Positions 1-12,388 of a stretch of 64,000 nt of DNA are shown here, one piece after another. Numbering within the stretch: the stretch's first letter is position 1; each line of letters starts with the position of its first letter. Source of the DNA: Jaltomata sinuosa (lineage: Eukaryota; Streptophyta; Magnoliopsida; Solanales; Solanaceae); the NCBI GenBank assembly GCA_003996215.1, contig QJPP01001728.1, positions 465,798-529,797 on the forward strand. Direction: 5' to 3'. Made by a program: the position numbers and the translations under genes. The notes beneath the pieces were generated by a model. That model saw nothing but the letters and a program-made list of their open reading frames with translations, was not told the DNA's origin and ran no database searches.

Positions 1-3000
1 GCAACATGTGATGCCTTTCGCCCCATGAGTCTGATGAAATAGTAATACTGAAGAAAAGAAATATCGCCATGATATGTTAATAGAAAGACAAAAATAAAGG
101 TGTAACATGAAACATGAAGTGTAAATCATAATCAACTAATGTGAACAACTCTCCATCAAGATTTCATAACACCGGACAAGTATACTAGGTCGTATATACA
201 TCACCCAACTATATCAGAAGCAGCAACGAAAAACATTTCAGAATATGAATAGAGTTGGTACCTTCTCGGCTGAGAGTGCATCGGTGCATACATTGCTAAT
301 TAGTTGGGAGTTAACCTGAGATGGAACCACAATTAATGAGTTTTCCCTGATCTATATCACAATTGGATAGAATTCCAGAAATTAAGTAGTCAAAGACACA
401 ACTCAGCTAGTCCAAAGCTTGTATTACTCAATTCACATGCACAACATTACAAGAGAAAGAAAGGACTATTCCCCATCTAGAAATCCATTCACGTGCAATT
501 TAACACTACTATCACTGCAAAACTGTAAGTCTACCCAAGGGAATACACCATCAAACGAGGAACGATGCCAGCAGGAATTCCAGTACAAAGAACAAGAAGA
601 AGAAAAAAGAAGAAGAAGATAGAAGCAGTAGGTCCAATGAAACCCTCCACCCATATAAAAACGAAAAGACCCATCCTCCTCAAGCAAGGGATGGGAAGCA
701 TGAAGAAGAATCTCCAGGGAATTGCATTTCAAAGGAAAAAAGAAAAGCTAGTTACGAGCTAATTCTGAGTGGTGATTGTTTTAATACCTTGCATATTGTG
801 TCAAAACCTACATTTGCTTCAACAAACTGATTCTTGAGATCCCCATTTAATGTAACAGGAACACCAACCACCTAAAGAAATTAAAAACATTAATTTAGTG
901 TGATAATGACGCAATAAGACAATATGCCGGATATAAGATGCAACGTTTGGATTAAAGCAGGAAAAATTAGAGAAAATAGAATACGGTATTTATTGCTTTA
1001 CATGACACAATGGGAATAACACATACTTTTGTAGGGCATTTAGTTTCTGCAAATTTTTCTGCCAGCTGAGCAGCATCGGTGTTTGATGTCACTCCTTCAA
1101 GTCAATGCATATTTTCAGACTTTAGATGAAGTGAAATAGTGTATACTTGAAGGTTCACAGTAGCAGTATCAATACCTCCAATGATGACAAGGCCATCCAA
1201 TTTCAAAGCTTTGCACGCATCCATTGCAGCATTTACTTGCTCAGTCGTTCTAATTTGATCTTTTGTCCGTCCCAGCATATCATATCCACCTTGATAGGGG
1301 AAAAAGCAACAAAAATAAGCCAAAAAGGCAAAATGAAAATATAAAATGCAAACTTCATCAGATGTGAATTACCTTGATTCTTATAGGTAGCCAGAACATC
1401 ATTGGTGATCTCTAGAGTTTTTTGTGCAAATAAACCTTCTGAACCACCTGTTGAGATTTGAAAAAGAGAGCTTCAGCACATTAGACTTCTCTGAGGAGTA
1501 TCAAGTTTCTAACAACTGAAAACATTAGAGCATGACACGAAAATTGATCAACATTAGGGCATGACTCTCGAAATATTAAACATGCACAAGCAAAAATACA
1601 CTCATGGTAATCGTGGTGAAGTAGATCTACAAATAGACACTCGTGTCAGCTATTTACTATAGTGTTCCAATAATTGTCACAAAGAAATTCTCAAATGAAA
1701 AACAATAGAGAAATGTGTAAAGAACATATAGAACCATCATAAAGGAAATACTTGCCTAAGAACCCAAGCAAGATATTTTTGGGGTTGTGAACCTTAAGAG
1801 CATCATGAAGACCCCATATCACATTGTGTCCTCCAGGAGATTGTCTACCACAAAATAACACCCCAACCCTAACAAAAGAAGAGGATAATCAGTCAGCACA
1901 ATTTTCAGCTCTATCAAAGAGATTAGGGATTAAGGTGCATACTGCTCACAAAAAGCAAAATCAAGCTCATTTTATTGTAACCTATATGTGAAGTAGCTTT
2001 TAATGCATAATGAAATGTGACGATACAGATACCAATATTTTATATTAGTTCCCTTGGGTTAAGATTTTGAGGATGTGAATAAAGAGGAATTAGATAAATA
2101 AACCTAAATAAAATTCAACATAGAATTTGTTAAAAAACATCTCCTAATTACAATACCGATCTAGTTTGCAAGTTAACTGCAGAATTATGAAGCAATCATC
2201 AAATGCAATACCTAATTGCAGGATGTTCAGTAATTATCTGAGCATCGGGAACCTTGGCAGTTGCCCTAAGAAAATGGGCTAACGGCTGACCATAAGTGTG
2301 CGGAAAGAACCGTTTAATTGTGTGTTCACCAGAGGGATCTGCTGCAGTGGTTGCATCACGGAGCTCTACCCGGACAGTAGTACCCTGTATAAGTCCGAGA
2401 AATTCAGGATAAATTCAGTACTGAAGATGTTAAAGCAATGACATCAAAGGACAAATTGCTTAAGGATCTTAAATATCATAGATAAAATTGAACAGAATAA
2501 CCTACATGCAAACAATCAAACAAAGTGGTGATGCATTTAACTACAAAATTGAACACGGTGAATGAATCAATTGACTGAAAGCTGGTAATTAATCCAAAAT
2601 GTGATGATTTAGCAAATGTCTCAGGACAGTCAGACAAACATCTGAGCGACTTCTAAGTGTTATTTTGTAAGAGTTAACCAGCATTTTTTCTGATAATTTT
2701 TTTTCAAAAGGGCAACAAAAAACAGTTTATATGTGTTGTTTACTTCTGTTGAAGTAAAGACATGATTTTTTTCAGATGAAAAAAGTAAAGACATGATTTT
2801 TTAGCTGGCTACTCGTCAGAGGAAAAGGATACTATATGACAGTGAAAAATAACATGCTGGAGCATAGTGTGAACTCTAGTAAAATCTTTCAGAATAAACA
2901 CATAAGACGTTAAACTTTCCCAAGTTATTTACACACTCTCAAATACTCGATCAAGTTACTTGTAACTTCATCAACTGGTGTACGATCACAGATGAATAAG

Positions 3001-3367
3001 ATTGATGGGAGAATACATATGATATGAATAAAATACATAAGAAGACTGTACTATGACGATAGAAAAGAGCATTATATGTGTGATCTACCACGTTAGATCT
3101 ATTCTTCCCGGCGGCGATATACAGAGAGAAACCAAAAATTTTGCCATAAACTACTTACGACTGCCAAAAGGCAAGGGAAAATACAACTTTGTTTTAAATC
3201 GATAGGAACAATCCGATTGAAGCGAAAAGGAAAGGGACGAATATTTGGTTGTATCATGCACAATAACAGAGTTGTACCTGAAGACAAGGAGGAAGTTCAG
3301 GCTGATACTGAGATCGAAGTTTTTGCAAATCAGAGAGTTCACGAGGTATGCCGTAATCTGCATCCAT
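1..3367 (-). CDS. PFP-ALPHA: Pyrophosphate--fructose 6-phosphate 1-phosphotransferase, alpha (regulatory) subunit, 5' part
   Basis: Cytosolic glycolytic enzyme that reversibly phosphorylates fructose 6-phosphate with pyrophosphate; the alpha subunit is regarded as regulatory (fructose 2,6-bisphosphate response). Exons read on minus: 3278-3367, 2212-2384, 1756-1868, 1373-1447, 1176-1289, 1027-1094, 788-871, 262-315 and 1-47 (continuing off the window). All phases agree, giving about 272 of roughly 616 residues. Diagnostic stretches are HTYGQPLAHFLRATAKVPDA, FCGRQSPGGHNVIWGLHDA, GGYDMLGRTKDQIRTTEQ, the VPVTLNGDLKNQFVEANVG loop and MGRKASHVA at the truncated end. The start ATG (MDADYGIPRELSDLQKLR) fits the potato alpha N-terminus from memory, and a TATA box lies about 95 bp upstream. 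Intron 3 is GC-AG: only AG|gcaagt keeps the frame into GGSEGLF. The beta subunit is excluded by these N-terminal motifs. Function is certain at family level; the remaining exons lie outside. Confidence 0.95.
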
Positions 3368-3457
3368 TGTTAATACCTACACTCACTTCTGTGTTTTCTA
3401 TAATATAATGTGCTCTGTTCGTCTGTCAGTCTCTAACTCTGAAAAGACCGTCCGTCA

Positions 3458-3467
3458 GTTTATATAG
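3458..3467 (-). promoter_or_regulatory. TATA box of the PFP-alpha gene
   Basis: On the minus strand the sequence CTATATAAAC lies about 95 bp upstream of the PFP-alpha start codon, the usual distance for a plant TATA box plus a short leader. Its role is inferred from position and sequence only. Confidence 0.6.
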
Positions 3468-4969
3468 CACCAGGGCGAGTGGGGCGATACAACCAACCCA
3501 GCAACCAGTTTTTTACCTTCCGGGTTTCTAACTATGTATGCCCTTGCCTTTCCCACAATATCACGATACAGCCATTTGCTATTTTCTGCAATGACCAAAC
3601 CGCCCCTCTTTACGGTGTTGACTAAATATGTACTCGAGTTCACTAGTAAATAACTCGCATATTAATCACTCATTTGGAATCCACTAAAAATGATCAATAC
3701 ATATTAGCAGAAATTATATGTCGCGCTGTCGTTCAAAAGAAAAAGGGTCAAAGCATAATTTGTTTTAGATTCTCATTGGAGGAACGTGCATAAATCAGTC
3801 GATTGTAGTTGCACAATCAACAAAACATATTGTAAAAAAAATGGTAGTCCTTTGTCATTCATCAAAAAAATTATGCTATATTTTGTTTTAAACCAATTTT
3901 ATCTTGTTTCTCAGTTATCTCATTTGGTATATTAACAAATTATGAAACTTTTTGAAGAACATATACCTTCTATTAATTACCACGTCAAACTCAATTTGTT
4001 CTTTCCTTTTCACAATGATTTGTTTATCTATGATTGACACTTGTGAACAAAAAAATACTATTAAGACTATAAAAACACGATAATCACCATTTCTGCTGCA
4101 AAAATAAAAAATAATAATTCTAGTATAGTAATTTCTTGCACCCTAATGAAAGAGGCTAGAGGTTAGAGTAATAAAGTCCAAATAGGAATCAGCAAAGGAA
4201 TATGCCGTTGAGGATAGTTACGTAAATTCAGAGGCAGGTTCAGCATGCGGATATTCACCTAGAATACCCTCACCTAACTTCTAGATGGGGACAATGACAA
4301 AACTTTCTCAGGAGCTTTTTCTATATGACAACAAACTTTGATCTTTTTGATGGCATCAGGAGCCAGTTACCAACAGCGCCCCCAGTTTGACATCTTAACC
4401 ATTGCAAAAGGCATTTCCTTCTTTCTCCAATGCACGATGCGTGCATACATTTGCGGAAAATGCTTCCCCCTGTCTCTCTTCTTTTCCCATTTTCTCAAGT
4501 ACATTCGCTTTCTTAGCCTTTAACTCTGTCAAAAAAAACCAAGCCCTTCAGAGAAGGGAAACCTTATATACAAGACGGTTCGATCCACCATCCAATTTAC
4601 AACATATTTTCAACAAGCTAAACGTAGGAGTATTTCAGATTAGTAGAGATCCCATCATCCATCTTCACATGATTTCACAGTACTGGAAATTTAGTAGTCC
4701 CTCTCCCAACCACAAAGCCCAACTACTACTATGGGGCAAAAAGGATATGGAGAGAAGGAAGGAAAAGCAAAACAAAGACAAACAAATTTCGGCTGGAACT
4801 GGTAAAAGTTTGCATAGATCTAAACATAGCTCATAAGTCATTAATTAACAACAGTCAACGGCGTCCTTCAGAAGTCAAAGCAAGACTCATATAGGGAGTC
4901 TCTGATACAAACTAAAGAACTCAAAAGGAAACATGATCCGCCTAAGGGAAAGGATTTGATCACAATGAG
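3468..4969. other. Spacer between PFP-alpha (5' side) and bZIP60 (3' side)
   Basis: AT-rich, about 1.5 kb. The part next to 3468 should be the PFP-alpha promoter and the part up to 4969 the bZIP60 3' untranslated region. Open frames around 4338-4836 show no family resemblance and overlap each other in different frames, so I call no gene here. Confidence 0.5.
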
Positions 4970-6937
4970 TCACATCGCAATTCCCAAAGAATGGGGGTTG
5001 AACTTCATCCTCGATCTTGAAGCTTTGCATCTTTTGCCCATCATGAAGGACATGAACACCAAAATCCGACTAGTCTTTTTTCCTTCCTTTATTGGAACCA
5101 GAAGCCCGTGGTTTCTGCTTCCCTGATTTTCTTCTGGAATTGACCAGGTTTGGCTGGGTAGAATGAGCAGGCATGTGATGCCCAAGAACCAAAGCAGGGA
5201 ACCCAACAGCAGGGATTCTGCAAATTCATATTGCATCTATTAATATAGGCATTTGAGAGAAAATAATGAACCTTCCTATTCAACATGACCACGGCAAGCT
5301 AGAAAAATGTCAAAGACATTCCCGTCTTTTTCTTGCTTCAAACGTTACCAAAGCCAAGTCCAGAAAATTTTAGCAGCAAAAAGTGGTATAAAAGAATGTA
5401 TTTTAGCCAAATGACAAGAATGTTTCTTATGCTTACCCAACAAGAGCACGGCAGACTCCTGCTTGGTCATAGAAACACCATTAGCACTGCTATTCTGCAA
5501 AGAGAAGCGTAAAGCTTGATTTTCTGCAAGACAGCACTGGAGAACAAACCCCAGCCTTTTGCACTCCGATTCAAAGTATCTACTCTTCAACTCAAGATCC
5601 CTAACATACAACTTCTTCCTCTCTCGTGACCTCACAGCTGCATCTCTGTTCCTCAATTGCCTGGAGACCATAAATTAAGTTTTTGACTAACATTTTCTTT
5701 AAGCTGCTATATACATAACAGATTAGACAAATGCAATCCTATCACCATCTTGAAAGAGAAGAGGGGAGGGATGTATTCAAGTACTCTAGATAAATGCACA
5801 TGATGATATGCAATTTTAAGCACGATGAACTATACGTTCTTCCTTGATATACTATATACATCACACACTAAATAAGTGCAATTTTTAAAGAACATGGTTT
5901 CTTCTTCTAAGAAAAAGTCTAGCACCAGTTTGCTGTTCAGCAAAGTTCCCCACTCACAGTAGCCCAGGGAGGCGCTGTAGCTTACATTGGCACAGTTCAG
6001 CATACTCCACGTGTCATGGTCGCAAACTAATGGAAACGTTGAACCATCAGGTGCTTTGATAAAATCTGTATTAACAAATCTGACTTTGGAAGAAAGAATC
6101 ATATTTTTGTTTCATAATCAATAGACAATGAACGCTATGTTCTAACACAGCACAAACAAAATTATAAACTGAAGGGCTAATACAGACTCAACAATTACCA
6201 CAATCAATGTTTATGGCAATCTTATAGAGAGGAACTCCTTTAGAAATACTGATTCATGATTTGGCTTAGAAGGCACAATGTGGATTGGCTTTTGCATAAT
6301 CACTTACAACTGATGCGAAAGAAGAGAAAATAATTTGCAAGGAATCTTCTAGTTATCATGCATAACTTCAATTATTTACACCAAGCAGTAATTTAATTTA
6401 ATAAACATGAGTTGCACTAAATAAGATATCAAAAGTAGGGCTTGTTTCTGCTAGTAAGTCAACCAATTTCAAAGAAGAGATAGAGCAAGTAACATGAAAG
6501 AAAAACAGTGTAAATTTTGGACTGCAAAGCAGACTTTTGAGCAAAGAGAAGTATTATCTGAGTTAGCAGAATCATAAACAAATTGAATAAACTAGCAAAG
6601 AAGGCGAAAACTACCTCTTGCGCTTCTTATCGACGGGGTCAGACGGCGAGTGGGAAACCTTCTCCTTGTCTTTGTCATCCTCGGATCCACTAGAAACCTT
6701 AATGGCTTCTTCAGCAGAGGGAGAATGATCGGAGTGAAGAGGGGAATCGACAAGCACGTCGGAGAGAAAGTCGGCACCAAATTGAGGATCAGCCTCATGG
6801 GAAGATACAAGACCTACATCGTCATCGTTCATAAGAAGCTGCTCGATCTCCTGGAATGACGAATCATGAAGAGAGAAGAGATCATCGATGTGATCTACAT
6901 CGTCCCAATTGATGATATCATCCATGTTATCCACCAT
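4970..6937 (-). CDS. bZIP60: bZIP60, membrane-tethered unfolded-protein-response transcription factor and IRE1 substrate
   Basis: ER-stress transcription factor. Exons on minus: 6615-6937, 5437-5660, 4970-5217; product 264 aa. The acidic N-terminal region (1-100) is the probable activation domain. The bZIP basic region lies at about 103-128 (KKRKRQLRNRDAAVRSRERK) with a leucine-zipper-like segment after it. A hydrophobic membrane anchor follows at about 184-203 (ESLLLGSLLWFLGITCLLIL), then a roughly 60-residue lumenal tail ending in HSLGIAM. The start MVDNMDDIINWDDVD matches Solanaceae bZIP60 proteins from memory; the open frame continues upstream, but the longer version has no family support. 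Unspliced mRNA encodes the ER-anchored form. The IRE1 motif annotated separately removes 23 nt and changes the frame to a soluble form with a basic tail (stop at 5070-5072). All residues expected for DNA binding are present. Confidence 0.95.
5210..5451 (-). promoter_or_regulatory. IRE1 unconventional splice motif of bZIP60 mRNA (twin CxGxxG loops, 23-nt intron)
   Basis: In the spliced mRNA two adjacent hairpins form. The first has stem GAGU/GCUC and 7-nt loop CUGCCGU (exon 2). The second has stem GGAAUCC/GGGUUCC and a loop containing CUGCUGU; its 5' arm spans the exon 2/exon 3 junction. Cleavage after the third base of each CxGxxG loop, as known for HAC1, XBP1 and plant bZIP60, removes exactly 23 nt: 15 nt from exon 2 (5437-5451) plus 8 nt from exon 3 (5210-5217). 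The ligated frame reads ...QES then AVGFPALVLG and ends after 46 new residues, losing the membrane anchor. Loops, stems and distance are read directly; the mechanism is known from Arabidopsis and rice. Confidence 0.9.
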
Positions 6938-8263
6938 CACCCTGATAGAGAGAGCTCCCGATGAGAATTTGGGGGTGAATGAGTAACTACGATATGACTT
7001 TTTTGGGGGCCAATTTAATAATCCACGTTCAAGGTAAGGCTTAAAGGTTAAGGCTCCAAGCAACTTTCAAGGTAATTGCAACCTATTACTTCGTCATCCA
7101 GCCAATAAGAATTCCACTTCCCTTCAACTTTTCGACATTTCTCTGACCTACTAATTTACTATTTACATCTCTTTGATTATCTTGTATTTATTAAATACTT
7201 TGAAAAATAACTATTTAATATTAAATATTTTTTTATTTTATGTAAAAAAATATATCTTTAAATAAGAATAAAATTAAAAGAAATCAATAATATCTTTTTA
7301 ATTAGGTAAAACGTTACTTATTTTGAAATATAATAAAAAAATAAAACACTATTTATTTTGAAACGGATTACTTTTCTCCTTTTGCATGTTAGAGGGTAAT
7401 ACTCCCCTTTTAGTTCATACTTAAGCTCTTTAAATTATATTTAACTCTGAAAGCTTTACTTCGTAAACAAATAATTCATTATTTTTTAAAATAATACTAA
7501 TGGTGTTGTTAGGTCAAATGATTATTATTATAATATATATATTTTCCTCGCAATACCTGCTTAATTGTTTAATGAAAAGTGAAAAACCTCTTTCAAGTTT
7601 CAACTTAAGTGATCCAAACACTCAAAGAGTATTCATCTGAATCTTGTCTCGATCGGTTGCTTATAGAAATTGACTAACATCTCATTTTAGAGGCCCATAA
7701 TTACATTTAGAGTTTGGATATGACTTTAAATGACAAGGTTAAAGGCAGGCTTTTGAAGTCCATAAGTAATATCTTTCAATAGAAGGAAATAATTCACAGT
7801 GAACACACCTTTAATCAAATACCAAAAGTGAAGTTTGAATTGTTGGATGGGGCTGTTAAAAGAAAACCAGTCTGCTCCTTGCTATTTTTGTTGGTCATTT
7901 AACAATACAACTATGCCTCTTGTATCAACATAAAAAATAAAACAAAATTTTAAAAAATAGGAAAAAGAAAACGAAAGTGAAGCAGAACTCTTAAACCAAG
8001 AGCAAAATTATGATAAAGCACAATTGTCAACTACATCCATAACTCTTGCAATCATATAAAATCTTCCTTCAAATTGTCAACAATACTGAATGATTTGGCT
8101 CAAGCCTGCCAAAACCAAAGATACAATGTCTCCTTTAACCACTCCATTCCACTCAATATACCAAGAACATTTGTACGCTTGCACTGGGCAAAGAGGAATT
8201 GTCTCCATACATTTTTAAGATACAAGTTGAGAAACTTTGAGATAGAGAAATCCATCTGTCAGA
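6938..8263. other. Spacer: bZIP60 promoter and BUBR1 3' flank
   Basis: About 1.3 kb, very AT-rich between 7140 and 7560. The bZIP60 promoter should lie just above 6938 and the BUBR1 3' untranslated region just below 8263. I see no gene and no convincing ER-stress response element. Confidence 0.45.
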
Positions 8264-11200
8264 TCATCTAGGTAATGAGCTTGGTGGAAAATAACGCAGT
8301 GGATTCTCCCTCAGCAACTCGGTCTCCCTGCAAATAAGTGCATTATCAAAAAGGTGCATTCCTGCTATTGAAGTGAAGAATTAAAATGAAACCAAGTTGA
8401 TGCTTACTTTTTTATGTCTCTGTCATCTCCTCGTCTAAGCTGCAGATTAGAAACCTTTACACCAGCAGCAGAGTCCTTCTCCTGAGCTCTGTCAAAGATG
8501 AAGAGGCAAAAAACAAAGTCAATCCAGGATTCCTGCTATTGTGCTGAAAATCTTAGAAACTAACACTATTACAATAGCTGGAAACTTTGATGTAAATTCA
8601 GTTGTGAATATATGATTGATGCATGTACACACTGTTAACCATGTGTTCTAGACACATGTAAATTCAGTTATGTATATATGTTTGATGCATGTACACACTC
8701 TGTTAACCATGTGTTCTAGACACTCATACTGAAAAGACCATTGTATCTATGCACTCACTTGGCACATTCCTCATCCACAAAGATCTCTAGGCATGGAGTG
8801 GTGGCAGTAGCTCCTTGATTTCTAAGCCCATGTCTTTGAGGAATCTGTAAGAAATACTTCTGCGAATGAGTTTTCTTGTTCCTATCTGCCCCGACAAAAA
8901 AAATCAAATATAGAACTCTCTGGACTCAAACGGACCTTATTAGATGTCCACTTCGAAGGAATTGCCTGATTCTCCTTGTTCCTATCTGCTCGGGCACCAA
9001 GACAGTGCCATGATGTGTTCTCTAGCTTTGGTATTTCTGATTGAAGAGTTGACAACATTCCGGCATTTGCATCTTTGTAAATGGAAAATAGGCTCCCCTG
9101 AGCTCTGCAAAATGGATAAGAATGAGCCAGTGTTTCTGCTAGAACAAAGCATGCACAACTTAAATATTTCCTGCAGCCTTGTTATCGGGATCTTTACACA
9201 CTCCTTTTCCTTTAAGTTATGGATTAGGCAGCACTAACACCCAAAAGTTCATTTCCACATTGCAAAGGATTTAAGGTACTTAAAGCAAAAACTTCTCAGT
9301 ATCTGAACTCTTGCCTGACATAACAGCTGAACCATGTGATGATAAGAATAAGTAATAACGACATAGATTTGGTTATAGCACAGTGTTACTATGAAAAATG
9401 CAGGGACATAAGAAAGTAATTTTGGAGAAAACAGTGGTGACTCGCACTTACTTATCCTGTTTCATTTTCTTCCGGGAAAATTCAGAAGTTCCTGTTGTTT
9501 GGTTTCCTACAAAGGCAAGAACAATGTTAGCAAAAGCCAGCAGATACACTGAAGCTTCGATATAAAATGCACTTACGAGCTTCCCCCCTAGCCAACAGTG
9601 TTCCAAAGCTTCTCATTGGAAGCTGGTGTTCTGCTAGCTCCTCCTGAAAATACAAAGTAAGTCACCACAAATTCTAATCAAAGCAAACTACAATGGACGT
9701 TAGAAGAGGATAAGTCTGAAACGGTTGATACCTCTGCTGCTTTGGGGCGTCCCATTGAACGAGTGAGAAATTTCTTGTAGGATACTTTCAATTTCTCTTC
9801 AGGTTCTGCATTCCTGATTCATAGGAGACAAGGAAATTTTGATCATGAACCAGCTGAGAGAGTCAGTAAATAGGCTTATCAATGGATGAGAACAAGCAGG
9901 AACTTTACTTGGTGTAACCAGTTTTTATACTTGTACTAACTGTATCTTTAGAAATGTTCATGGATATTGTCTCTTGTCGTAAAGTATATCGACACGCTAT
10001 TAAGTTTTAGACTGGAGATTGATAATGGAAAAGACTCATTAGTGGGTAAGGAAAAACCCAGGATGGAGCTCGAAAAAAGAGCGTGCACAATCTTGTTGAG
10101 GCGACTAATGCCTAAGGGTTCGTTTGGTTGCTGGTTAGGAAGTAAATTATTCAAAATATTAAAATCAGCATAACTAGTACCATGTTTGGCAGCATTTTAG
10201 TAGCTATGTAAAAAATATAGCACACCAAGTACGGCGTTTGCTTACCAATTTACAATCTTGCATGTATAAGTTATGAATCAATTTATGTAGGGTAGAAGAT
10301 GGAATAACTAAACACAACATAACTAAACCGTGCATAACTAATCTCTGCATTACTAATACATGCATAACTCTAACCAGCAACCAAACGACCCCTAATGGTA
10401 TTAGCAACTGATAATTTTAAGAACCAATTGAGCATCCACAATAATATCATGCCAAATATATTAGAATCTTCACCTTGCTGTAGCATTATTCTGCCAGCAA
10501 GTTCGGTAAGCATCATAGCATTCGCATCCCATCAAAAGTTAAAACAAGTAGAGAGAGAATATAAAAGGTCACCCTCAAGAATGAGGCAAATGCGAGCAAG
10601 AAATAAAGATTTCAATATATCAAGAATGTCATCAATTGATAGCTAGAGCATTTTATTAGAAACACATAGTAGAAACGTGTTGTTCAAAGGCATGAAATGC
10701 TAATAGTAGAAAATCATGCTATACAAGTTACAAACTGATAACATGATTAGGTTGTGTAAAAAAGCAAAGTTCAACAAACTGTGGCTGTGGCTATTTCCAT
10801 GCTGCCATACCTGAAACATCTATATTAGTTAAATAAATAATTAATTTCAGAGAACAACTTTCTCAATGTTAACATCTCAAACACTTGCAAATTGTTGAAA
10901 AATGTTGATTTCTTTGTCTTGCATATACAAATGCTTATCGTAATCGTATGACATGGTACTTTCTGATTCAATTACACTGTGACATCCTAACAATATTTCG
11001 ATTCCTAGATTTATAATTCATATATAGGGACCAATTATTTCACAATCCAAAAAGATATAAGGGGTTCTTCATAATCATTCAAGGTATGAAAATTAGTTGG
11101 ACAATATTAATGGGACAACACAAATTTAATCTGTGCAGCATCTTACTTGCCACTGAACTCACTTTGGGGAAGCTTAAGAGATAAATCCCCCCACCCTACA

Positions 11201-12287
11201 TTACACAATACTAGCATACAATTAATGCAAATGCAACTTCCATAGACATCATTAGACTTAACATATCACAAGCTAAACGAAAATATCAGACAACGACTCA
11301 ATAACCCATTTGAATGATGCATCTCATGTCATAACAACATATATGCATAACTTCTCCGCAACCAAGCCATGTTCACTTGCCTAGTGCCAAGTGAGACACA
11401 ATGTTAATAATGCAAGTACCTAACTTTACAACTAAAATTAAACCAAGGCCCAATGGGAACACAACTTACATAGATAGGCCCCGATTGAAGATCTCGTTTG
11501 CTGTTTTAACTTTATTTTGAGATTCCATGTGCAAAGCATAGGCTATGTAGAATGACGAATGTGTTAGCCCTATTTTGTTAGCCTCCAGAAAGCTATAAAT
11601 GACTTCAGCATCCATACAATTTTCAGCCTGCAAAGAGCGATCAATAAGCAAACTCATGTACCAAATTGCATGTTCAAAAGAATGGATGTGAAGAAAGGAA
11701 ACGCACATATTCCAGCCAGACTTTCAAGTAACGGAGGTCATCCTTATATCGGTTATCATGCCAAAAGGTGCGTACACATTGTTCATAAATAACAATAAGT
11801 CCAGAACTGTCCCCACCCGGAGGGAAAGCCTCTTGCACCCACTTGATGCACCTTCACAATTTGAATGAAAAATTATGTCAGCAGCTGAAGATGTAAAAGG
11901 GTAAACAGTTGAAAAAATATTTGTTTCTCAAAAGCAGAGCACTCACTGGATCCATGGCTGAAGAGGATCTTCACCTTTGTACTGGTCAATTGCTTCAATC
12001 AATGCCCTAAGCAGAAAGAGTTGAATTCAAAAATTAATTAGGGATTTTGGAAATGCAGCAACTACTACTACTAGTACATCTCAAGAAGAAAAAGGTAAGA
12101 ACCTTCGGTTGTCAAGAAGAGATTTCTTGAGTTGATAATCAGTAGTAGACTTAAGAGCATTATTGAGAAGATTAACGTTGCGGCCTCTCTTCAAAGGTCT
12201 GACATTTTCCTTGAAGAGTTCCCACTCGTGACCTGTCTCTTGCTTCGATGCTAAGAACTCCGTCTCTGGATCCAATACATTCTCCAT
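8264..12287 (-). CDS. BUBR1: BUBR1/MAD3-like mitotic spindle checkpoint protein
   Basis: Spindle-assembly-checkpoint protein that inhibits the anaphase-promoting complex with MAD2 and BUB3. Eleven exons on minus: 12103-12287, 11947-12006, 11707-11851, 11470-11627, 9732-9813, 9577-9643, 9452-9506, 8936-9104, 8759-8844, 8408-8488, 8264-8327; 383 aa with all phases consistent. The Mad3/BUB1 homology domain (TPR-like) spans about 15-182, including WELFKENVRPLKRGRNV and DDLRYLKVWLEYAENCMDAE. KEN boxes lie at 26-28 (FKENVRP) and 294-296 (DRNKENQ), both essential in the family. The C-terminus KETELLRENPLRYFPP is strongly conserved with Arabidopsis At2g33560. There is no kinase domain, as usual for plant BUBR1. 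An in-frame upstream ATG at 12389 would add 34 residues, but it lies near the expected transcription start and homologues begin close to DPETEFL. Confidence 0.93.
8592..8723. repeat. 66-bp tandem duplication in BUBR1 intron 9
   Basis: Two adjacent copies beginning gtaaattcagtt (8592 and 8658) share gatgcatgtacacact and gttaaccatgtgttctag, with a few differences. The duplication lies inside an intron, so no effect on protein is expected. Confidence 0.85.
10116..10392. mobile_element. Tourist-type (PIF/Harbinger) MITE in BUBR1 intron 4
   Basis: A 277-bp element with terminal inverted repeats of about 23 bp: GGGTTCGTTTGGTTGCTGG on the left and its near-perfect reverse complement on the right (ccagcaaccaaacgacccc). 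It is flanked by a 3-bp TAA target duplication (10113-10115, 10393-10395), the hallmark of Tourist elements. The interior is AT-rich with short repeats of gcataact and no transposase. It sits in the largest BUBR1 intron. Confidence 0.85.
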
Positions 12288-12388
12288 TCCTTCTTCTTCT
12301 TCCTGCTTCCTTCCGCGGTGTTGTTTGCGAGCCCTTGCTTCTTTCAAATTTGAAATTGTGTTACTGAATCCCAAAACCCTTCCTTTCA

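Noticed and set aside
3217..3408. Plus-strand open frame over PFP-alpha exon 1
   Set aside because: It is the antisense of exon 1, which has correct splice sites and a family match on minus.
6938..7063. N-terminal extension of bZIP60 to 7063
   Set aside because: The frame stays open, but bZIP60 proteins begin with MVD plus an acidic run, and the upstream residues resemble nothing in the family.
7085..7130. Possible ER-stress element (CCAAT followed by CCAC) upstream of bZIP60
   Set aside because: Spacing and the CACG half do not match the consensus.
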